Source: Clostridia bacterium
Lineage (GTDB): Bacteria > Bacillota > Clostridia > DUPQ01
Length of the DNA stretch: 5,533 nucleotides
Assembly (NCBI GenBank): GCA_030592355.1
Contig: JAUVJE010000156.1
Span: forward strand, 1 to 5,533
Reading direction: 5' to 3'
Made by a program: the position numbers and the translations under genes. Below, in pieces: positions 5,522 through 5,533 of this stretch. The notes beneath the pieces were generated by a model that was not told where the DNA came from, made no database searches, and saw only the letters and a list, made by a program, of their open reading frames with translations. Positions within the stretch are counted from its first letter, which is position 1; each line of letters starts with the position of its first letter.

Positions 5522-5533
5522 ATTGCATAAAAT

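Overview
The window looks like chromosome of a low-to-moderate GC Gram-positive anaerobe of the Clostridia type. This rests on strong AAGGAGG-type ribosome binding sites, a near-consensus sigma-A promoter, an intrinsic-terminator riboswitch leader, a Gram-positive-style lipoprotein signal and AT-rich intergenic DNA. No tRNA, rRNA, CRISPR array or intact transposase gene is visible. The genus is inference only.

Left part (1-2264): the plus strand carries the 3' end of a gene for a MORN-variant (YwqK-like) repeat protein that runs in from the left edge and stops at 1052. It converges on a minus-strand gene (2264-1260) for a lipoprotein built almost entirely of about eight WG repeats. The roughly 207-base gap between them holds a 7-9 bp inverted repeat next to the lipoprotein stop codon.

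Middle (2265-2738): a 474-base intergenic stretch without a convincing gene. It holds a weak promoter candidate for the lipoprotein, a perfect 9-bp inverted repeat, and short related repeats. One of these repeats is also found at about 1207-1231. The set may be the worn terminal repeats of a lost insertion sequence.

Right part (2739-5533): one minus-strand operon, read from right to left. A TTGACA-17-TAGAAT promoter lies at the right edge. It is followed by a leader of about 190 nt that contains a recognisable ykkC-family riboswitch aptamer and an overlapping intrinsic terminator. Then come three overlapping genes: an ABC ATPase and two ABC-2 family integral membrane permeases of the COG4586/COG4587/COG3694 type. 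The three proteins should form one exporter in the cytoplasmic membrane. The riboswitch would let transcription into the operon proceed only when its ligand is present.

The riboswitch-exporter pairing is the main point of interest. The ykkC family senses different ligands by subtype (guanidine, ppGpp, PRPP, ADP/dADP). This copy lacks the ACGG stretch that I associate with the guanidine-sensing subtype just before the last hairpin, so both the ligand and the exported substrate are open questions.
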